Positions 9,566 through 17,822 of a stretch of 64,000 bases of DNA are shown piece by piece. The DNA comes from Alishewanella metallidurans (GTDB taxonomy: Bacteria; Pseudomonadota; Gammaproteobacteria; Enterobacterales; Alteromonadaceae): assembly GCF_036983985.1 (NCBI RefSeq), contig NZ_JALAHQ010000003.1, positions 124,001 to 188,000 on the forward strand, read 5' to 3'. The notes beneath the pieces are model-generated. The model made no database searches. It was not told the origin of the DNA and saw only the letters and a program-made list of their open reading frames with translations. Position numbers and translations under genes: made by a program. Each line of letters opens with the position of its first letter. The first letter of the stretch is position 1.

Positions 9566-10789
9566 TTAATAATCTGATGCAACTACTTGCTTTAGATATT
9601 GCGAAAGCTTCTCCAAAGCCTCTCTCCGCTCTTCCAAATAATCATGCTTATTATAAATCCCCTCAACGCCTTTAAGCTTATGGTTTAAGCAGCGCTCGGC
9701 TACATTACCTGGCACACCAAGTTGCGCCAGCAGGGTGCGGCAGGTGCGGCGTAAGTCGTGCACTGAAAAGTGCTTGATGTCACCCATTTTGTTTGGTGGT
9801 TGCTTCTTCTTGCCGGCTTCATGGCCAAATAGCTTGGTAATGGCGCGGTTGAGCGTGTCGGCACCCATGTGTGGGTTTTTGCTGCTGCGCCGATTGGGGA
9901 ACACATAAGGTGACCCTGCTGCGCGGATTTCCAATTCTTTAAACCAAGTTACGCATAGCTCGGGTATTGGGATAGTAATGCCCACGCCTGATTTGCTGCG
10001 CTCTTTCGGTAGCTGCCAAATTCCTGCCTCTAAATCGACCTCTTGCCAACTGGCTTCTGTTAGCTCGCCTTTGCGCACGCCCAGCGTGAGTAAAAGCGCA
10101 CAGGCCAGGTAGTTCTCTCTGGCAAAACTATCCTTATTTTCCCGAAATACCTTAAATACCTGAGTAAGCTCTTCCAAGGTTAGCGACCGATCTTTGCTTA
10201 GCTCAACACCGCCGGCATCGCTTACATTAAACGCACTGGCCGGGTTGGCGCTCACTACATCTAACTTTATGCCGTGGTTAAACAGTTGTTTTAAGTACAG
10301 CAGGGCATCATTGGCGGTAGTAGGCCGGCCTGACGCAGTGATGCTTTCGATGATGTACTGAATATCTCTGGCAACCACTTTGTTGGGCGCTGCGGCGCCA
10401 ATATGCGGCGCGATATCTTTGCGGTAAACCCGTTCTGGGATATTCGGGTGCTTAAGGCGTTTGATATTGCCTTTATGCCAGTCGGCAAATAAGTCGTTTA
10501 CGGTTTGTAGCTTTTGCTGCTTGGCACGTTGTTTTAAAAAAAGTGGATCAACTTTTTCTACCAGCAACTGCTTTTTCTGCAGCACTGCTTCGGCCCGCGC
10601 TTCTGCCAACGTCATATTGGCGTATTGGCCTAATGTCATCTCGCGGCGTTTGCCGTTTGCGGTATAGCGTAAAAACCAAAAAGGCTTACCTGATTTTGGT
10701 ATTGTTAGGTATAGGCCCTCACCATCGGCATACCTTCCTGGTTCGCCCTTAATTAACGACTCTACCTTCTTTGTAGTTAGGCTACCCAT
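9566..10789 (-). CDS. P4-type tyrosine integrase of a genomic island at yicC
   Basis: Site-specific recombinase of 407 residues. The N-terminal DUF4102 arm-binding domain (SLTTKKVESL, then GRYADGEGLYL) is followed by a core-binding domain and a C-terminal catalytic domain. That domain shows an arginine in TLGVRKGEL, HDLRR, H in CLNHKL, and tyrosines in IYNKHDY that could supply the nucleophile. The start is taken at ATG 10789: the TTG at 10801 is in frame, but the AGAGGA ribosome site lies between the two. The gene points away from yicC and its promoter side faces the yicC 3' end, as expected for an integrase next to an att site. It probably mobilises the island holding the restriction and three-gene systems. 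Confidence 0.93.
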   Translation of the reverse strand: MGSLTTKKVESLIKGEPGRYADGEGLYLTIPKSGKPFWFLRYTANGKRREMTLGQYANMTLAEARAEAVLQKKQLLVEKVDPLFLKQRAKQQKLQTVNDLFADWHKGNIKRLKHPNIPERVYRKDIAPHIGAAAPNKVVARDIQYIIESITASGRPTTANDALLYLKQLFNHGIKLDVVSANPASAFNVSDAGGVELSKDRSLTLEELTQVFKVFRENKDSFARENYLACALLLTLGVRKGELTEASWQEVDLEAGIWQLPKERSKSGVGITIPIPELCVTWFKELEIRAAGSPYVFPNRRSSKNPHMGADTLNRAITKLFGHEAGKKKQPPNKMGDIKHFSVHDLRRTCRTLLAQLGVPGNVAERCLNHKLKGVEGIYNKHDYLEERREALEKLSQYLKQVVASDY

Positions 10790-10827
10790 ATTTCCTCTCA
10801 AATCAGTTAGTTACTTCTCGGTGTTTT

Positions 10828-10912
10828 ACCCACCAATTGCGATCTGAGTTAGTCTAACATACCCACCACTTTACCCACCACTTATTCGTAGCTTGCGGTG
10901 GATAAAGGTGGA
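10828..10912. repeat. Repeated ACCCACCA / GGTGGA motifs upstream of int (candidate integrase arm sites)
   Basis: ACCCACCA occurs at 10828-10835, 10861-10868 and 10873-10880. The complementary-sense GGTGGA follows at 10897-10902 and 10907-10912. Short repeated motifs between an integrase start and the attachment core are typical of arm-type sites. Only the repeats are seen; binding is inferred. Confidence 0.5.
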
Positions 10913-10954
10913 TTTTGGTAGACTTGGGTTTTGATTAAGTTATTGAAAAATATT

Positions 10955-10998
10955 GATTAATGTATCTTGTTGGATGTCGGTAGATGTTATTCGATGTT
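10955..10998. other. Probable island/chromosome junction (att site) at the 3' end of yicC
   Basis: The last yicC codons and stop (10987-10995) abut island-side DNA containing three closely spaced GATGT units (around 10977-10998). Integrases of MGIVflInd1-type islands recombine at the 3' end of yicC, and the integrase here lies immediately beyond it with yicC left intact. The other boundary is outside the window, so the direct repeat cannot be confirmed and the core limits are approximate. Confidence 0.5.
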
Positions 10999-11847
10999 CT
11001 GGATCTGCTCCCGCATCTGCTCAATTAACACCTTTAACTCCACCGCAGCATTGGTAATCTCCGTGCTGATGGCTTTAGAGGATAGCGTATTCGCTTCGCG
11101 GTTAAATTCCTGCATCATAAAATCTAAACGCCGGCCGCAGGCGCCGCCTTTTTTCAATGCATGTTGGGTTTCTTTAATGTGCGCGTCTAAGCGGTCTAGT
11201 TCTTCTGCCACATCTGATTTTGAGGCAATAAAAGCCATTTCTTGCTCTAAACGGCTTTGGTCAAGGTCGGCTTTAATTTCATTTAGACGGTTTACAATGC
11301 GATCGCGTTGCCATTGCATGGCTTGCGGTAGGTGGCTGCGCACAAAAGCGACTTGCTCGGCGATACCGGTTAAGCGCTGCTGAATCATTTCTTCTATGGC
11401 GTCGCCTTCGCGGCCACGACCGGCTAAAAAGTCTTGCAAGGCGGCATCAAACCCAGCCAACAATTCGCCTTGTAGCGCATCGATGTCTTCGCTTTGCGCT
11501 TCCATAACACCGGGCCAGCGTAAAATATCAGCAATATTTAATTGTGCTTGCGGTGCTTTTAATAATAGCTGTTGGGCTTTTTGCAGTAACTGCTCGGCAA
11601 ATACGTTATTCATGGTTAGCTCACCGGCGGCTTGGTTTGCATGAAAGCGTAAGTTTACTTCAATTTTTCCGCGTTGTAGGTTGTTGCGTAGTTTGTCGCG
11701 CAGAATGCTTTCTAAGCCACGAAATTGCTCAGGTAGGCGGAAATAAGACTCCAGATAACGTTGGTTTACTGAACGAATTTCCCACTGGGCGGTGCCCCAG
11801 CTAGCTTTGGTTTCGTGACGGGCAAAGGCGGTCATGCTATGGATCAT
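10987..11847 (-). CDS. yicC: YicC-family endoribonuclease
   Basis: Cytoplasmic protein of 286 residues, the normal length. The N-terminus MIHSMTAFAR and the IRSVNQRYLE segment define the YicC N-domain. The C-terminal DUF1732 part has GRRLDFMMQEFNREANTLSSK and ends EQIQNIE. E. coli YicC is an RNA endonuclease. It is divergent from rph, as in enterobacteria. Its 3' end is the apparent insertion point of the neighbouring island, but the reading frame has been kept whole. Confidence 0.93.
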   Translation of the reverse strand: MIHSMTAFARHETKASWGTAQWEIRSVNQRYLESYFRLPEQFRGLESILRDKLRNNLQRGKIEVNLRFHANQAAGELTMNNVFAEQLLQKAQQLLLKAPQAQLNIADILRWPGVMEAQSEDIDALQGELLAGFDAALQDFLAGRGREGDAIEEMIQQRLTGIAEQVAFVRSHLPQAMQWQRDRIVNRLNEIKADLDQSRLEQEMAFIASKSDVAEELDRLDAHIKETQHALKKGGACGRRLDFMMQEFNREANTLSSKAISTEITNAAVELKVLIEQMREQIQNIE

Positions 11848-11934
11848 AAAAAGCTCTCAACGACAAATAAAGGCTAAGTATACCTGAGCTGAATGGATTT
11901 TGGCGAATTGATAGCCCTCGCCAGTGTTAACCCT

Positions 11935-11964
11935 TATAATAAGCGCCATTGTTAATTTTAGGAG
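11935..11964 (+). promoter_or_regulatory. -10 box and ribosome binding site of rph
   Basis: A perfect TATAAT (11935-11940) and an AGGAG ribosome site (11960-11964) precede the rph ATG at 11972. The -35 is poor: TTGATA at 11908-11913 is 21 bases away, too far for a standard sigma-70 spacer. Confidence 0.45.
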
Positions 11965-11971
11965 TGCAGTT

Positions 11972-12685
11972 ATGCGTCCAAGTGGTAGAACCGCCAGTCA
12001 AATTCGTCCTTTAACCTTTACCCGTCAATTTACTGCGCATGCTGAAGGCTCTGTGTTAGTTGAGTTTGGTAACACTAAAGTTATTTGTACCGCCAGCGTG
12101 ATAGAAGGTGTACCTCGGTTTATGAAAGGCCAGGGCAAAGGTTGGATTACGGCGGAATACGGCATGCTGCCACGGGCAACACATACGCGTAATGATCGTG
12201 AAGCAGCTCGCGGAAAGCAAGGCGGCCGCACCATGGAAATTCAGCGCCTGATTGGCCGTGCACTGCGCACAGCAGTCGATTTAAAACTGTTGGGCGAAAA
12301 CACCATCACCATTGACTGTGACGTAATTCAGGCCGATGGCGGCACCCGCACCGCCTCTATTACCGGTGCTTGTGTTGCCTTGGTGGATGCGCTGAGCTTT
12401 ATGCGTGCCAAAGGCATGATTAAAACTAACCCGCTGAATTTTATGGTAGCGGCGGTGTCTGTCGGTATTTATAAAGGCACAGCCGTGGCCGATTTAGACT
12501 ACGCCGAAGACTCTAACGCCGAAACTGATATGAATATCGTTATGACTGAAACCGGCAAAATCATTGAAATTCAGGGCACTGCTGAAGAAGCGCCGTTTAG
12601 CTTTGAAGAAATGCAGCAAATGCTCGATTTAGGCAAACATGCTATTCGTGAAATTATTGACGAGCAAAAGCGCGTACTGGCTTAA
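11972..12685 (+). CDS. rph: Ribonuclease PH
   Basis: Phosphorolytic 3'-5' exoribonuclease that trims tRNA 3' ends, 237 residues (family about 238). It begins MRPSGRTASQIRPL. Conserved segments include GSVLVEFGNTKVICTASV, EYGMLPRATHTRN and DCDVIQADGGTRTASITGA, carrying the phosphate-binding arginines and active-site aspartates. The start at 11972 is chosen over a GTG at 11924 because AGGAG lies just upstream and the family begins at MRPSGR. pyrE follows 34 bases downstream in the same direction, the usual rph-pyrE pair. Confidence 0.97.
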   Translation: MRPSGRTASQIRPLTFTRQFTAHAEGSVLVEFGNTKVICTASVIEGVPRFMKGQGKGWITAEYGMLPRATHTRNDREAARGKQGGRTMEIQRLIGRALRTAVDLKLLGENTITIDCDVIQADGGTRTASITGACVALVDALSFMRAKGMIKTNPLNFMVAAVSVGIYKGTAVADLDYAEDSNAETDMNIVMTETGKIIEIQGTAEEAPFSFEEMQQMLDLGKHAIREIIDEQKRVLA

Positions 12686-12719
12686 GGCTAACTTAAGGTT
12701 CTAAGGTAAAAATAACGCT

Positions 12720-13367
12720 ATGAAACAATTTCAAATTGATTTTATTGAGTTTGCTCTGTCGCGGCAGGTGCTAAAGTTTGGCAGCTTTACGTTAAAGTCG
12801 GGCCGTACTAGCCCGTATTTTTTTAATGCAGGTTTGTTTAATACCGGTAGTGATTTAGCCAAATTAGGTCGGTTTTATGCCGCAGCGTTAACGGATGCTG
12901 GTTTAGCTTTTGATGTGTTATTTGGCCCGGCGTATAAAGGCATTCCTATTGCCACCACTACTGCGGTGGCGCTGGCTGACCACCACAACCTAGACGTGCC
13001 GTACTGTTTTAACCGTAAAGAAGCTAAAGCGCATGGTGAAGGCGGTAATTTAGTGGGTGCGCCGCTAAAAGGTCGCGTTATGTTAGTGGACGATGTGATT
13101 ACCGCTGGCACGGCAATTCGTGAGTCGATGCAGTTAATTCAGGCGCAGGGCGCAGAGCTAACCGGCGTGTTAATTGCGCTGGATAGGCAAGAGCGCGGCC
13201 AAGGTGAATTGTCAGCGATCCAAGAAGTAGAGCGTGATTTTAATACCAAGGTTATTTCAATTGTTAGCCTGCCAGATTTAATTAATTATTTGGCTGACAA
13301 ACCTGAAATGGCTGAGCACTTAGACGCAGTAAAGGCGTATCGTGCGCAATATGGTGTAAAGGCGTAA
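12720..13367 (+). CDS. pyrE: Orotate phosphoribosyltransferase
   Basis: Pyrimidine biosynthesis enzyme that converts orotate and PRPP to OMP; 215 residues, the standard size. The PRPP-binding motif VMLVDDVITAGTA is in the middle of the protein, with the N-terminal FTLKSGRTSPYFFN and FGPAYKGIP signatures. It is co-directional with rph. No leader-peptide attenuator like the one of enterobacterial rph-pyrE is obvious in the 34-base gap. Confidence 0.97.
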   Translation: MKQFQIDFIEFALSRQVLKFGSFTLKSGRTSPYFFNAGLFNTGSDLAKLGRFYAAALTDAGLAFDVLFGPAYKGIPIATTTAVALADHHNLDVPYCFNRKEAKAHGEGGNLVGAPLKGRVMLVDDVITAGTAIRESMQLIQAQGAELTGVLIALDRQERGQGELSAIQEVERDFNTKVISIVSLPDLINYLADKPEMAEHLDAVKAYRAQYGVKA

Positions 13368-13394
13368 AGCAAGTCTGGTTTGGTAGTAAGACAC

Positions 13395-13497
13395 AGTGTC
13401 AGGAAATGCTTTCTACTCCGGCTTCAAGGAGCACGTCCCTGTGCCCTTTCAGCCTGCGCGGCATCCATGCCGCTGTTGCGAAAGCATACCTGACACT
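13395..13497. repeat. Structured dispersed repeat, copy A (three-way junction)
   Basis: An intergenic element after pyrE. Outer arms AGTGTCAGG...CCTGACACT (13395-13403 / 13489-13497) and ATGCTTTC...GAAAGCAT (13406-13413 / 13480-13487) close a long stem. Inside, one hairpin is GGCT-x2-AAGG...CCTT-x2-AGCC topped by GCAC...GTGC, and a second is GCGGCAT-CC-ATGCCGC. Copy B at 14587-14688 keeps the loops and changes the paired ends. It could be a mobile palindromic repeat or a transcribed RNA; no protein is encoded. Confidence 0.8.
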
Positions 13498-13562
13498 AGG
13501 CTTAAATATAGTGTTGTAGCCATAAACAGCTAACTAAAAATATCTTTCCTAAGGGTTCTACT

Positions 13563-13934
13563 ATGCAAAAACCAAATGGCAGCGGCATTAGGCGTGTGTT
13601 TAAAGCAACAAAATGTTCGATGCAAGGCTTTAGCGCCAGTTGGCAGCATGAGTCGGCCTTTCGTCAGGAAACTGTATTAACGCTAATTTCAGTGCCATTG
13701 GCGGCGCTATTAGCTACGTCGTTAAGCCAGTTTGCGTTGTTAGTGAGTGTTTGGTGTTTAGTCTTAATAACTGAACTGCTTAACTCGGCCATTGAGGCGC
13801 TAACCGATCGGGTAAGTTTAGAACGCCATGAGTTATCTGGTCGCGCTAAAGATATGGGTTCAGCTGCGGTGTTTGTGAGTTTAGTAATAGTGGCGTTAGT
13901 CTGGGGCAGTGCGCTCTATGAGCGCTTTGTCTAA
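13563..13934 (+). CDS. dgkA: Diacylglycerol kinase
   Basis: Small inner-membrane kinase that recycles diacylglycerol to phosphatidate, 123 residues (family about 120). An N-terminal amphipathic part (GIRRVFKATKCSMQGF) precedes three membrane helices. The signature ELLNSAIEALTDR and the GRAKDMGSAAV motif supply the ATP and metal site. It is convergent with slmA, with only 7 bases between the stops. A structured repeat lies between pyrE and this gene. Confidence 0.96.
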   Translation: MQKPNGSGIRRVFKATKCSMQGFSASWQHESAFRQETVLTLISVPLAALLATSLSQFALLVSVWCLVLITELLNSAIEALTDRVSLERHELSGRAKDMGSAAVFVSLVIVALVWGSALYERFV

Positions 13935-13941
13935 ATAGTAC

Positions 13942-14535
13942 TTATATGGCAAATAACGCCTGTTGCAACAACTGCCACTGATGTGGCCATTGGCTAGTAG
14001 GCAGGCGTTTAAACCCTGAGCGAACAAACTGGTTCAGTTTGCCCTCTACAGTAGCTAATAGCAGATTAGCTAGCTCGGCTTCGTCAATACTAAAGCTTTT
14101 ACCTTCACGCAGCTTGCGTTCGCGTAAACATTGCTTGAGCTGGGTTTCTAACTTTTCAAATAATAGCGCTACCCGTTCTTGCAAGCGTTCTTGCTCGCCT
14201 TGCAGCGCGTCGCCGGTAAGAATACGACAAATGCCGGGGTTACGTTCGGCAAACACTAAAATTAGTTGTAGCATTAGCTCTGTGCGGCTAGCGGTGTCTT
14301 TATGTTCGTCTAAAATGCCATTAATACGCGATAGTAGCGTGTCTTCAATAAATTCAATTAAGCCTTCAAACATTCGCGCTTTGCTAGGAAAGTGGCGGTA
14401 GAGTGCGGCTTCTGATACACCTACTTTTTCGGCAAGTGCTGCAGTGGTGATACGCTGGCCATTATTGCTTTGCAGCATAGCGGCCAGAGCCTGCAAAATG
14501 TCTTCTTTGCGATTAGTGCGACGTGGTGCCGGCAT
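13942..14535 (-). CDS. slmA: Nucleoid occlusion factor SlmA (TetR family)
   Basis: DNA-binding division inhibitor that blocks FtsZ ring assembly over the nucleoid, 197 residues. The N-terminal TetR helix-turn-helix is seen as ITTAALAEKVGVSEAALYRHFPSK, followed by a helical dimer and FtsZ-binding domain. It lies downstream of coaBC and dut on the same strand, the usual cluster order. A structured repeat sits between dut and this start, so its translation may be separate from dut. Confidence 0.96.
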   Translation of the reverse strand: MPAPRRTNRKEDILQALAAMLQSNNGQRITTAALAEKVGVSEAALYRHFPSKARMFEGLIEFIEDTLLSRINGILDEHKDTASRTELMLQLILVFAERNPGICRILTGDALQGEQERLQERVALLFEKLETQLKQCLRERKLREGKSFSIDEAELANLLLATVEGKLNQFVRSGFKRLPTSQWPHQWQLLQQALFAI

Positions 14536-14586
14536 TGATGATCCTACAAAATATAAACAGTGTAATTCGCTGTACGCATCTACAGC

Positions 14587-14688
14587 CGAAAATACTTATT
14601 TCACCGCCTGCAAGGAGCACATCCCTGTGACCTTTCCGGCTACGCGGCATCCATGCCGCTGTGGCATAAGTACATCAGCTTTCGATGC
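14587..14688. repeat. Structured dispersed repeat, copy B (three-way junction)
   Basis: Second copy of the element at 13395-13497, in the dut-slmA gap. The closing stem is TACTTAT...ATAAGTA (14593-14599 / 14666-14672) with possible outer CGAAA/TTTCG pairing. The first hairpin uses GCC...GGC and AAGG...CCTT around CAC-ATCCCT-GTG; the second is the same GCGGCAT-CC-ATGCCGC. Shared loops with different but still complementary arms argue for selection on structure. Confidence 0.75.
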
Positions 14689-14706
14689 TTGTCTGCTTCT
14701 ACAGCT

Positions 14707-15165
14707 TTATGCTTTACCAGAATGGCCAAAGCCACCTTCGCCACGCTCAGTTTGGTCGAAGCTGTCAACCAGATTAAATTCAGCTTGCACTACCGGCATA
14801 AACACTAATTGAGCGATACGATCACCCGGTTCGATGGTAAAGCTTTCATTGCCGCGGTTCCACATAGAAACCATCAGCGGGCCTTGGTAATCCGAATCAA
14901 TTAAGCCAACTAAATTACCTAGCACTATGCCATGTTTATGGCCTAAACCTGAACGTGGTAAAATGGTGGCGCATAAGTTAGCGTCGCCAATAAAGATAGA
15001 TAGCCCAGTTGGGATCAGCTTGGTTTCGCCCGGTGCTAACTGCATTGTAGTATCAAGACAGGCACGTAAATCTAAACCGGCAGAGCCTGGTGTAGCGTAG
15101 GCTGGTAACGGAAACTCAGTACCAATGCGTGGATCAAGAATTTTTAAATTAATGGCTTTTTTCAT
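14707..15165 (-). CDS. dut: Deoxyuridine 5'-triphosphate nucleotidohydrolase
   Basis: Hydrolyses dUTP to dUMP, keeping uracil out of DNA and feeding dTMP synthesis. It has 152 residues and the five trimeric dUTPase motifs: PGSAGLDLRA, PRSGLG, GLIDSDYQGP, GDRIAQLVF and the glycine-rich C-terminal RGEGGFGHSGK. It is 27 bases downstream of coaBC on the same strand, consistent with a coaBC-dut operon. Confidence 0.98.
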   Translation of the reverse strand: MKKAINLKILDPRIGTEFPLPAYATPGSAGLDLRACLDTTMQLAPGETKLIPTGLSIFIGDANLCATILPRSGLGHKHGIVLGNLVGLIDSDYQGPLMVSMWNRGNESFTIEPGDRIAQLVFMPVVQAEFNLVDSFDQTERGEGGFGHSGKA

Positions 15166-15192
15166 TTACTGCGAACTCTTCTGAAAGATCTA

Positions 15193-16404
15193 TTATTTAG
15201 TAGAAATTTGTGCGTGAATATACTGCAATATGGCGCTGGCTAACGTGGTTTTAGATTGCAATGGCAGTGACTGTTCACCGCTACGCGATATCAAGGTAAT
15301 GGCGTTATTGTCACTATTAAAGCCTAAGCTGGTGTCAGATACGTCATTAGCGCAAATTAGGTCTAGTTTTTTTCGTTTAAGTTTATCTTTAGCATACTGC
15401 AGCACATTTTGCGTTTCGGCGGCAAAGCCAACGGTGAAAGGTCGTTTTGTGGTTAGTGCAGCAACGGTTGCAACAATATCTGGGTTTTGCACTAGCTTAA
15501 GTTCAAGCGGCGTATCACCTTGTTTCTTCATTTTTTCAGGTTCTACATTCGCCACCCGATAATCGGCTACGGCCGCGCAACCAATGAAAACATCGCTACA
15601 AACCGCTTGTGCCAGTGCTGCTTCATGCATTTGCACTGCGGTGGTGACATCAATTCGATTAACCCCGACTGGCGTCGCTAGCTGCACTGGCCCCGCAATT
15701 AACGTAACGTCTGCACCCATATCTGCGGCAGCTTGCGCTAAGGCAAAGCCCATTTTGCCAGAGCTATGGTTTGAGATATAACGTACGGGATCTATAGCTT
15801 CGCGAGTTGGCCCCGCCGTGATGGTAATTTTAACGTTCTTTAATATTGGCGTTGTTTGAAAATGCGCTTCTAGCGCGCTAACCAATTGTAGTGGTTCAAG
15901 CATTCTGCCTAAGCCAATATCACCACAGGCTTGCTCGCCTGCACTTGGGCCGTAAATGTAATTATTTCGTAGTTTTAATGTTGCTAAATTTTGCTGAGTG
16001 GCTATGTTCTTATACATCTGCTGGTTCATTGCCGGCGCTAGTGCAACAGGTGCTGCGGTGGCAAGCACGCAGGTGGTAAGTAAGTCGTTGGCTAAACCAT
16101 GCGCAATACGGGCAATAACATCAGCTGTAGCGGGGGCAATTAATAGCATATCGGCCCATTTAGCGAGCTCAATATGGCCCATGGCCGCTTCAGCGGCAGG
16201 GTCTAGCAGGCTGGTGCTAACCGGGTTGCCTGATACCGCTTGTAGTGTAAGTGGGGTAATAAAGTGCTGCGCTGAGTCGGTTAATATTACGCGCACATCG
16301 GCACCGCGTTCTTTTAAGCGGCGAACGAGATCGGCACTTTTATAGGCAGCAATACCGCCGGTAATACCAAGTAAAATACGTTTTTGTGCAAGCGTTTGTT
16401 GCAT
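15193..16404 (-). CDS. coaBC: Bifunctional phosphopantothenoylcysteine decarboxylase / phosphopantothenate-cysteine ligase
   Basis: Two consecutive steps of coenzyme A synthesis in one 403-residue protein. The N-terminal CoaC flavoprotein has GITGGIAAYKSADLVRRL, the PAMN motif, and a catalytic cysteine in GEQACGDIG. The C-terminal CoaB ligase domain starts near residue 190 with ITAGPTREAIDPVRYISN and HSSGKMG. It is divergent from radC and heads the coaBC-dut cluster. Confidence 0.97.
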   Translation of the reverse strand: MQQTLAQKRILLGITGGIAAYKSADLVRRLKERGADVRVILTDSAQHFITPLTLQAVSGNPVSTSLLDPAAEAAMGHIELAKWADMLLIAPATADVIARIAHGLANDLLTTCVLATAAPVALAPAMNQQMYKNIATQQNLATLKLRNNYIYGPSAGEQACGDIGLGRMLEPLQLVSALEAHFQTTPILKNVKITITAGPTREAIDPVRYISNHSSGKMGFALAQAAADMGADVTLIAGPVQLATPVGVNRIDVTTAVQMHEAALAQAVCSDVFIGCAAVADYRVANVEPEKMKKQGDTPLELKLVQNPDIVATVAALTTKRPFTVGFAAETQNVLQYAKDKLKRKKLDLICANDVSDTSLGFNSDNNAITLISRSGEQSLPLQSKTTLASAILQYIHAQISTK

Positions 16405-16487
16405 AACAGAGTAACCAAAGCCGGAAAAAAACTAGCGCTAAGATAACATGGAAACGCAAATTCAGCATCAATTCAGGGAGGATTTGT

Positions 16488-17162
16488 ATGAGCATAAGGA
16501 ACTGGCCAGCTAATGAGCGTCCCCGCGAAAAATTACTGGAAAAAGGCGCCGTGGCGTTATCAGACGCCGAATTGTTAGCAATATTTTTGCGCACCGGCAT
16601 CGCTGGTACTGACGCGGTAACGTTAGCACGTCAATTACTAAGTCAGTTTGGCTCGTTACGCAGCTTATTGGGTGCTAGCCAAGCAGATTTCTGTTCAGCT
16701 AAAGGTTTGGGGCAGGCAAAATTTGTACAGTTGCAAGCAGTGTTAGAGCTAAGTAAGCGTTATTTTCAGCAACAAATACAGCGTGAAACCGTGTTTAATG
16801 AACCGGCGGCAGTAAAGCGTTATTTGCAACATATAATAAGTGGTGAGCAACGCGAGGTGTTTTTGCTATTGTATTTAGATAGCCAACATCGGTTAATAAA
16901 AGCAGAACCATTATTTTCGGGCACTATTGATGCTTCTCCGGTGTATCCGCGTATTGTAGTTCAGCAAGCGTTAGCGCATAATGCAGCCGCTGTTATTCTG
17001 GCACACAATCATCCTTCAGGCGTTGCCGAACCCAGTCGGGCCGACAAAGCCATTACTGAACGCTTAGTTCAAGCATTAATGTTGGTTGATATCAAAGTAT
17101 TAGATCATTTTGTTGTTGGCGATGCTGATGTGATCTCCTTTGCTGAACGTGGCTGGCTGTGA
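16488..17162 (+). CDS. radC: RadC-family JAMM-domain protein
   Basis: A 224-residue RadC. The N-terminal UPF0758 helix-hairpin-helix region (NERPREKLLEKGA) precedes a C-terminal JAMM/MPN+ domain with the metal motif HNHPSGVAEPSRAD. The biochemical role of RadC is unsettled; the name comes from an old repair phenotype. A GGGAGGA ribosome site supports ATG 16488. It is divergent from coaBC and next to rpmBG, the usual order. Confidence 0.94.
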   Translation: MSIRNWPANERPREKLLEKGAVALSDAELLAIFLRTGIAGTDAVTLARQLLSQFGSLRSLLGASQADFCSAKGLGQAKFVQLQAVLELSKRYFQQQIQRETVFNEPAAVKRYLQHIISGEQREVFLLLYLDSQHRLIKAEPLFSGTIDASPVYPRIVVQQALAHNAAAVILAHNHPSGVAEPSRADKAITERLVQALMLVDIKVLDHFVVGDADVISFAERGWL

Positions 17163-17212
17163 CAAACGGGCGAGATCCCGTTTAGATCCTTGCGCGCGAA
17201 CAAAGATTTTGC

Positions 17213-17241
17213 TTGAATAGCGGGCTTAATTCGTGTATAAA
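17213..17241 (+). promoter_or_regulatory. Sigma-70 promoter of rpmB-rpmG
   Basis: TTGAAT (17213-17218), a 17-base spacer, then TATAAA (17236-17241), about 80 bases before the rpmB ATG. Spacing and both boxes fit a strong housekeeping promoter. Transcription start is inferred. Confidence 0.6.
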
Positions 17242-17324
17242 TTGCGCCCTCTCTTTTGGGGCGACCTTCTTGGCCGGAAGGGTGATGACAGCTCGAGCTG
17301 ATAAAATATTGGAGAATTATTGAC

Positions 17325-17561
17325 ATGTCTAAAGTGTGCCAAGTAACTGGCAAGGGTCCGATGGTAGGTAACCGTCGTTCACACGCTAACAATGCTACCA
17401 AGCGCCGTTTCCTGCCTAACCTGCAAACGCACCGTTTCTGGGTTGAAAGCGAAAACCGTTTTGTTACATTACGTACTTCTACCCGTGGTATGCGTATTAT
17501 CGATAAAAAAGGCATTGATGCCGTTTTAGTTGATGTACGTGCTAACGGTCACAAGGTGTAA
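17325..17561 (+). CDS. rpmB: 50S ribosomal protein L28
   Basis: Large-subunit ribosomal protein, 78 residues, normal length. It begins MSKVCQVTGKGP and carries NRRSHANNATKRRF. Only one cysteine is present, so this is the zinc-free form. GGAG lies upstream of the ATG. It is followed 10 bases later by rpmG. Confidence 0.98.
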   Translation: MSKVCQVTGKGPMVGNRRSHANNATKRRFLPNLQTHRFWVESENRFVTLRTSTRGMRIIDKKGIDAVLVDVRANGHKV

Positions 17562-17571
17562 GGAATAGAAA

Positions 17572-17727
17572 ATGCGCGATAAAATTCGTTTAGTTTCTTC
17601 TGCCGGTACTGGTTTCTTCTATACAACTACGAAGAACAAACGTACCATGCCAGAAAAAATGGAAATAAAAAAGTTTGATCCTAAAGTGCGCAAGCACGTG
17701 ATTTTCAAAGAAGCGAAAATCAAATAA
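17572..17727 (+). CDS. rpmG: 50S ribosomal protein L33
   Basis: A 51-residue ribosomal protein beginning MRDKIRLVSSAGTGFFYTT and ending KHVIFKEAKIK. The CxxC pairs of the zinc-binding form are absent, matching the zinc-free L28 upstream. An AGGAA site precedes the ATG at 17572, and a strong terminator follows the stop. Confidence 0.97.
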   Translation: MRDKIRLVSSAGTGFFYTTTKNKRTMPEKMEIKKFDPKVRKHVIFKEAKIK

Positions 17728-17739
17728 TCAAACACAGAA

Positions 17740-17763
17740 GCCCGGCTAACGCCGGGTTTTTGC
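17740..17763 (+). terminator. Rho-independent terminator after rpmG
   Basis: CCCGGC-TAAC-GCCGGG stem and loop followed by TTTTT, 13 bases after the rpmG stop. Confidence 0.9.
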
Positions 17764-17822
17764 TTTCTACGCCCTGCCTACGTTATTATGCCGCTGTCTT
17801 TGCCTACTGAGCGGCATTTTGT

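Noticed and set aside
10967..11383. Open frame of 138 codons on the plus strand over yicC
   Set aside because: It is antisense to the well conserved yicC, cysteine- and serine-rich, and has no ribosome site or family match.
13368..13562. pyrE-dgkA gap as a tRNA or CRISPR-like unit
   Set aside because: No tRNA cloverleaf with a T-loop or CCA end and no repeated spacers; the fold is the three-way junction described above.
17105..17515. Open frame of 136 codons on the minus strand over radC end and rpmB
   Set aside because: It overlaps two certain genes and the rpmB promoter, with arginine/serine-rich content typical of a reverse-frame artefact.
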